NCBI GenBank assembly: GCA_037176845.1
Contig: JAYKXP010000179.1
Span: forward strand, 22,012 to 86,011
Length of the DNA stretch: 64,000 nt
Direction: 5' to 3'
DNA from: Paramarasmius palmivorus
Taxonomy: Eukaryota > Basidiomycota > Agaricomycetes > Agaricales > Marasmiaceae
Positions 58,901 through 64,000 of the stretch are shown here, one piece after another; the stretch's first letter is position 1; each line of letters starts with the position of its first letter. The position numbers and the translations under genes are program-made. The notes beneath the pieces were generated by a model. That model ran no database searches. It was not told the origin of the DNA and was given only the letters and a program-made list of their open reading frames with translations.

Positions 58901-59081
58901 GACATTTCTTTTAGGCGCTAACCATCAATTATTTTATTGAGTCTATAATTTACAGGTATGTCTATAATTTACAGGTATGTCTATAATTTACAGGTATGTC
59001 TATAATTTACAGGTATCGAAGTGCGTGAGAATGTGGGCCCGCTCACATCTTTTTCCTGCCAAGTTACACATGTTTTCGTGG
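58365..59081 (-). repeat. Right terminal inverted repeat
   Basis: Partner of the left repeat. The same order of landmarks is seen inverted: outer GGCAGGAAAAAGATGTGAGCG, the 19-bp tandem unit, the AAAATAATTGATGGTTAGCGC word, then dyad sites. Confidence 0.9.
58941..59015 (-). repeat. 19-bp tandem repeat, four copies
   Basis: Four perfect units of the same 19-bp repeat, inverted, 66 bases inside the right end. Confidence 0.95.
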
Positions 59082-59262
59082 TATTACGTTTAGTCGCCTA
59101 TCCGCAACTTCAACCGGAGCATGTCCAACTTCAACCGGGGCATTTCCAACTTCGACCGGAGCATGTTCAACTTCAACCGGCGTATGTCCAACTTCAACCG
59201 GAGCATGTTCAACTTCAAGTTCAACTGCAGCATGTCCAACTTCGACCTGTGCAAGTCGCCTT
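59082..59262 (+). repeat. 21-bp minisatellite just outside the right end
   Basis: About seven units of CAACTTCAACCGGAGCATGTY between 59,105 and 59,262, one of them shortened. Being a multiple of three, it stays open in both directions (HVQLQPE or VEVGHAP heptads), but no gene start or splice context supports translation. Confidence 0.75.
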
Positions 59263-59643
59263 TGACTGTGATACTTTGAGCCTTGCCTTGGCATGATATG
59301 ATCGACTCTGATGTAAGTACGATGTAACTTTCCCTTGTATGATATGTTCGACAATATGATGTGTAATTTTCCCTTGTAATTTCGCATTTGACTACAACGA
59401 ACGTCTCGCCTGCGCAACTTCAACAGAACTACTGATATATTTTTGGCACAAGAAATACAGCAGGCATTAGTGTCAACAAGCAGATACAGGACTATGCATT
59501 GCAAGTAAAAAGTAGTATAACTGACAGCAATTATATCGGATGTTGCGCGAAGCATGGACAGAAAGCGAGCAAGAACAGAAAGCGAGAGCAATTAAGGGAT
59601 ACCTAAGGTAAAGTGCGATACAGTAAACCTAGCTTGAACGGTA
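59263..59643. other. No supportable gene
   Basis: Contains a repeated GTAACTTTCCCTTGTATGATATG-type word twice (about 59,320 and 59,360). Otherwise nothing recognised up to the stop codon of the next gene. Confidence 0.4.
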
Positions 59644-60553
59644 TCAAGCAATCTCGTAGTCACTAGTGGAACCTTCGAAAGGAATAACAGTCTTGTGAAA
59701 AAATGAACAGAACTCTACGTCTTCGTCTCCAGCAGCACTGGGGTTAAGGATACTGGACATGAGCCAGGGAGGAACCGTAATATCAATGGTGTTGAAACAT
59801 TGCCTGTATACAACCTTCTCCCGATTGTCAGGGGGATTGAAGTGAAAATTGATCTAGGATCGGCATTATTTAGTCAAGGTGTTACACAGTCTGCCACATT
59901 GCGTACCTCGATGGACCAGTTGTCCTCAAATGGAAGTAACAAAGTCCCTCTGGCTTGAAGGAGGAGGCGCTCACATCGGTATAGGGGATAGTTGTCTCGT
60001 TCGCCCATTTCGACAGATATAAGGCTACCCACTAGCGACCGAGGATGTCCTGATCCATTCAGGTATTGATCAAGCTTCTGCTTGAATGCCGGAATGAAAG
60101 TATTGTTTGGTGACGTTGCGAGACCAGGATAGCGAATGTGATCTATCAGGAGTCGGGACGATGAAATGAATTTTCCACGGAAGGAGTTGACAAGGGCGAC
60201 TGTGTTGAGCTCGCTAAAACACTAAGGAAGAATCAACATATGAATCACATTGGGTAGCACCATAACTCACGTCTAAAAGGTTGGTACCTGTACTAATTGG
60301 GACGTTGAAACCCTTCCTCAGTGCTGCAATCTCCTCGCCGCTGTTGACCTTTGAAGGGGTCGTTCCGAAGAGTGCCCCAGCATATATTTGCGCAGTGTAG
60401 TTTGCCCACTCGTTGCGACTTGAGCATTGACTGAGAGTGTTTACGAATTCGACATGAAATGAGAATTCGTTCTTTATCACCGAGTCCCAGCCAAAAAATT
60501 CAGACGTTAAGAGGGCCTCCGATGATCCGACGATGATCGGCAATTTTATGTCT
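59644..60553 (-). pseudogene. 3' part of a host gene, 5' exons missing
   Basis: Three exons on - keep frame: about 60,553-60,271 (LPIIVGSSEALLTSEFFGWD..., GVNVPIS-like end), 60,221-59,907 (CFSELNTVALVNSFRGKF...), and 59,853-59,644 (INFHFNPPDNREKVVYRQCF..., stop 59,644-59,646). About 269 residues read without a stop. The first exon begins at an acceptor-like CTTCAG with no start codon, and AT-rich repeat DNA replaces whatever lay upstream. No family recognised. Either a truncated gene or one whose 5' exons lie beyond the AT-rich insertion. Confidence 0.6.
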
Positions 60554-60960
60554 GAAGGTGATTAGCGCCTGATGATTAGCGCCTAATGATAAATGCTAAA
60601 CAACAAAGTTGGTTCCAATATACTACTTGTTGTGAGTAAACCTCACAGGAGGAGTACAAATATACTGCTTATTAGCTTAAATCTGGATTATATATCAGTA
60701 ATCAGCTATCAAAATACAGTTAAAGGCTATACTTTCTTGGATTTTGAATAATTCCCACGCCCTCTAGACCTGCAGTTTCAGCTACTGGTATGCTATTATA
60801 GTGTAAATTAAGCAGGTAAAGATTGAATTTTGGGACTACTGCAGTGTATTGAACTCTCTTATCCTTAAATGACATTCCCACTCTGTTTAATAATGATATT
60901 ATATGCAGGAAAGCAGTACAAAAAGTGTAAATAGAGTGTAACTACAAAATAAGCTTTTGA
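60554..60960. repeat. Diverged outer part of the AT-rich element
   Basis: Begins with a near-duplicate GATTAGCGCCTGAT / GATTAGCGCCTAAT. Then it follows, with many changes, the order of 36,200-36,410 (AATTCCCACNCTCT, GCTATTATAG, CATTCCCAC, AATATTATAT, AAAGCAGTA words). Present on this side of palindrome 2 only. Confidence 0.6.
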
Positions 60961-61808
60961 ATCATGGGATACAGGGCAGATATTGACATGGGGTAAGTTG
61001 GAGGACCTAGATACATTAAATACAAGCCTGGGGACACCAAATAGTACATAGATTAGTGGGATAATGGTGTTTAAATATCAAAAATACTGAAAATCTCCGA
61101 AATTGGGGGAATAAAATTACAGGATGGGATGTGGTGCAGCTGGGGCTTAGATATTGTGAATCAGAGATGATATATATGTCCCCCTGATGGGTTTACAATC
61201 CTGGAGAGCTGCCTATTTTTCCAGATTTATTACAGCTACATTCGCTTTTTTTGGACATTGGTGATACTATATCACAGGGAATGATTGGAATGGGCTAATT
61301 CTTGTTCATAACCCACTCTGGGGTGTATAAATGATGAATATATACTTGCCCAAGCACTCCTGTAGGTGCAACACCTTGTTTAATCCAATGTATTGTACAG
61401 TTATGTAATACAGGCAGTAATACATGAATAGCACTTCAGGGAAGCATCCCAGCACCAAGGGGAGTTCAGAATCGAGTTCAGGCACCCAAAATACACTTTC
61501 CTACCATGAAAGGATATTTTTTGAACACATCTGTATGTTGCTACATAAAAAATACATAAAAAATCGCATTTTTAGGGGTTTTTCTGTACTGGAGCATGGG
61601 GATTGCTCCTAAAATCACCAAAAGTGAATGGGAGACTGTTCATTATGCATAGAACAGGAATATCAATTGCCTCCATGAATTCCATGGCAGGAATCCTTAT
61701 GCCAGACTGATCAATTCTTGCACAATTACAGAAAACATGTAATATGAATGTAGTATTGCAGGGAGTGATCTGGGGACTTGGGGAGCCTCAAAATTGCATT
61801 CAGGATGA
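60961..61808 (+). repeat. Palindrome 2, left arm
   Basis: Pairs with 61,999-62,846; coordinates of paired bases sum to 123,807 throughout, so again no net indel over 848 bp. Same family as palindrome 1 (36,413-37,270). Confidence 0.9.
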
Positions 61809-61998
61809 AGAATCAGTTAAGTACATTTAGGCTTGAAGGAAATCCAATCACTGTAGCTTGAGATATGTATTTGACAAGTATTATTCTTAAAGTAAACATA
61901 TGTTGCACATATACTTGTGCATTTAACTTGATGTATGCATGTTCAAGTCAATTGTGGATAGATTTCCTTCAACTCTGGATGTATTCTTCACTGATTTC

Positions 61999-62846
61999 TC
62001 ATCCTAAATGCGATTTTGAGGCTCCCCAAGTCCCCAGATCACTCCCTGCAATACTACATTCATATTACATGTTTTCTGTAATTGTGCAAGAATTGATCAG
62101 TCTGGCATAAGGATTCCTGCCATGGAATTCATGGAGGCAATTGATATTCCTGTTCTATGCATAATGAACAGTCTCCCATTCACTTTTGGTGATTTTAGGA
62201 GCAATCCCCATGCTCCAGTACAGAAAAACCCCTAAAAATGCGATTTTTTATGTATTTTTTATGTAGCAACATACAGATGTGTTCAAAAAATATCCTTTCA
62301 TGGTAGGAAAGTGTATTTTGGGTGCCTGAACTCGATTCTGAACTCCCCTTGGTGCAGGGATGCTTCCCTGAGGTGCTATTCATGTATTACTGCCTGTATT
62401 ACATAACTGTACAATACATTGGATTGAACAAGGTGTTGCACATACAGGAGTGCTTGGGCAAGTATATATTCATCATCTATACATCCTAAAGTGGGTTATG
62501 AACAAGAATTGGCCCATCCCAATCATTCCCTATGGTATAGTATCACCAATGTCCAAAAAAAGCGAATTTAGCTGTAATAAATCTGGAAAAATAGGCAGCT
62601 CTCCAGGATTGTAAACCAAGCAAGGGGACATATATATCATCTCTGATTCACAATATCTAAGCCCTAGCTGCACTACATCCCATCCTGTAATTTTATTCCC
62701 CTAATTTCGGAGATTTTCAGTATTTTTGATATTTAAGCACCATTATCCCACTAATCTATGTACTATTGGGTGTCCCCAGGCTTGTATTTAATGTATCTAG
62801 GTCCTCCAACTTACCCCATGCCAATATCTGCCCTGTATCCTGCGAT
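61999..62846 (-). repeat. Palindrome 2, right arm
   Basis: Inverted copy of 60,961-61,808 with few substitutions. The 190-base spacer (61,809-61,998) still shows weak inverted similarity and resembles the tail seen in palindrome 1. Confidence 0.9.
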
Positions 62847-63054
62847 CTAAGATATGGTTTTCCTAGTACCTGCTATTTTAGCTATTTGTTTTGCATTTTT
62901 CTACTCCCTAATTGCAGAGGACTATTTCTATAGCATATTAGGCTATAGTTTTCTGTAAACATTGTTGATAACAACACATATATTATCATGTAAAAGAGTA
63001 GCTCAGGTATAAGGAGATTATTGATGAGATAAAATAATTTAAATAGGATTAGTC
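62847..63054. other. AT-rich flank of palindrome 2
   Basis: AT-rich DNA without a recognised gene; unlike the left flank it shows no match to the outer part of the element. Confidence 0.4.
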
Positions 63055-63091
63055 AGTCGGAGCGCGATCTGATCCATATCGCGCTCCGACT
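63055..63091. other. Strong GC-rich hairpin in AT-rich DNA
   Basis: AGTCGGAGCGCGAT at 63,055-63,068 pairs perfectly with ATCGCGCTCCGACT at 63,078-63,091, a 14-bp stem with a 9-base loop. It stands out sharply in AT-rich surroundings. It may be a transposon terminus or a structured site. Confidence 0.85.
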
Positions 63092-63112
63092 TACTCAGCA
63101 TTTGATAGATAG

Positions 63113-63213
63113 AAAACATTTTGGTATAGTGTCTCCAGAAGGGATTGAACTATGAGCCTTCCCCTGTGCTTGTAATCAGCAATTTTCGGGGCCATTGCTA
63201 ACCACTACACCAT
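63113..63213 (-). other. tRNA-like Pol III unit (A box, B box, T-run)
   Basis: On -: A box TGGTGTAGTGG (about 63,213-63,203), B box GTTCAATCCC (63,150-63,141), and a TTTT terminator at 63,116-63,113. The T arm does not pair properly and the anticodon arm is unclear, so it is not called a functional tRNA. It is a tRNA pseudogene or tRNA-derived SINE head. Confidence 0.55.
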
Positions 63214-64000
63214 CATGTCTTTATACAGTATACTAATCCATTACACTATACTCCATCATAGACAAAGCCCCTAGTGTGTATTACTCCCCTCTTACTGATT
63301 ATGTTTATTGTTCTATAAGGGAAAATGTAAAATATTTTAGATATATATTATTAACAAACTACTATGGAAATCCAAGTACACATTACTGTGAATTAATCAT
63401 ACATCTATAACCTATGCATTGTATATCTCACAATTAATACATAATGAGTTAGTATAAACTATTCAAGTATAACATGTAAATACTTATATCCATCACACAA
63501 AAGGTTATATAGCTATATTGACTTATGTAGATATCATTCTAAAGAATTGAGCACTAGTTAATAGAAGTAGTTACCTGGAAAAATGTTCTTGAGCTAGTAG
63601 TAGTCAGCTATAAATGACCTTCCTTAACCTAATTACACATCTGAAAAATATACTGTGTCCAGTTGCAGTGGGACATGACCTGTTACTATAAAGCCCAACT
63701 TGGCCTATCAAGTTACAAGGTGATCCATATGGGCATATGAGACAGATGTTCAGGTTAGAGTCGTCATACTAATCAGATATGGTTTAGGTATACCTGCTAA
63801 CAAGCCAGTGACATCATTATAGAAACTTCAGTTAAAATTCTCATGTTAATCCTGGTCAGCTTGAGACCCTAAGCCTGAAGCAGTATGGGAGGATCAGGTA
63901 TATTCTGTGCTGCTGTGCATGTAAATGATGAGTACAGTACTCCCATGAGATTTGTCGTCAACAACTATGACAATTGGGTTACGTATACAAAATTAATGTT
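63214..64000. other. AT-rich DNA, no gene seen
   Basis: Low-GC sequence with only short frames. Probably further repeat DNA; no family could be named from this window. Confidence 0.4.

Larger units (their letters stand above)
40309..59081. mobile_element. Giant KDZ-class DNA transposon, complete end to end
   Basis: An 18,773-bp unit bounded by inverted ends starting CCACGAAAAYATGTGTAAC. The outer 0.72-0.76 kb of the two ends is nearly identical. Inside lies a gene for a KDZ (Kyakuja-Dileera-Zisupton) transposase and six further genes, all within the ends. KDZ elements are known in basidiomycetes, as Plavaka-type and relatives, and in fish as Zisupton; large size and subterminal repeats are reported for the class. 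No matching target-site duplication was found right outside the ends (left GAGGAAACG, right TATTACGTT). So the exact boundary may be a few bases off, or one flank has changed. Confidence 0.85.

Noticed and set aside
40309..59081. Starship-type giant element
   Set aside because: Those carry a tyrosine-recombinase captain and lack long inverted ends; here the transposase is KDZ-type and the ends are inverted repeats.
59064..59591. 175-codon frame on - with V-E-V-G-H repeats
   Set aside because: Explained by a 21-bp minisatellite, a multiple of three that stays open in several frames; no gene context.
63113..63213. Functional tRNA gene
   Set aside because: A box, B box and T-run are present, but the T arm does not pair and no clear anticodon loop with a U at position 33 can be drawn.

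Overview
The window is nuclear DNA of a filamentous basidiomycete, most likely a mushroom-forming agaricomycete. The reasons are the gene structure (many short exons split by GT-AG introns of about 45-60 bases with CTNAC-type branch sites) and the families present: a KDZ-type transposase, an agaricomycete seven-helix membrane protein, a basidiomycete F-box protein, and a multicopy family that starts with a short glycine-rich I-x-GG motif. No bacterial operons, rRNA or CRISPR arrays were seen. Nearly every real protein is split over several exons, so coordinates given for genes are spans and the exon limits are in the evidence.

Region 1 (1-35.9 kb) is an old, repeat-rich accessory region. It holds three copies of one ten-exon gene: 5.5-7.8 kb on +, with three premature stops; 9.0-11.3 kb on -; and 29.7-32.0 kb on -, cleanly intact. 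A fourth relic consists of the first exon only (32.4-32.7 kb). The copies share promoter DNA. A membrane-protein gene (22.0-23.7 kb, -) reads intact. Most of the rest is several decayed copies of a second multi-exon family in both orientations, marked by a conserved GCCGGCGG block.

Region 2 (35.87-38.99 kb) is an AT-rich palindrome with two 1.29-kb arms around a 0.54-kb spacer. A second palindrome of the same family lies at 60.96-62.85 kb. Each behaves as two tail-to-tail copies of one AT-rich element. tRNA-like Pol III box sequences and a 14-bp-stem hairpin accompany them.

Region 3 (40.31-59.08 kb) is the main discovery: an 18.8-kb DNA transposon of the KDZ (Kyakuja-Dileera-Zisupton) class, seen complete. 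It has near-identical terminal inverted repeats of about 0.72-0.76 kb with a 19-bp tandem repeat (6 copies on the left, 4 on the right). Further inside on both ends are long arrays of a dyad site, GTTC-N4-GAAC. Seven genes lie between: an RNase H1 N-terminal-like protein (+), the transposase (-), a zinc-cluster protein (+), a small basic/proline-rich protein (-), a basic C-terminal protein (+), a 15-exon protein whose 14 introns are all phase 1 (+), and an F-box protein (-). Three of these genes each carry one in-frame stop explained by a single C-to-T change, as does the decayed ten-exon paralogue. This points to decay by cytosine-methylation deamination. The element sits beside a 21-bp minisatellite whose motif also occurs on its other flank.

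Region 4 (59.1-64 kb) holds the minisatellite, the 3' part of a host gene whose 5' exons are missing where AT-rich DNA starts, the second palindrome, and AT-rich DNA to the end.
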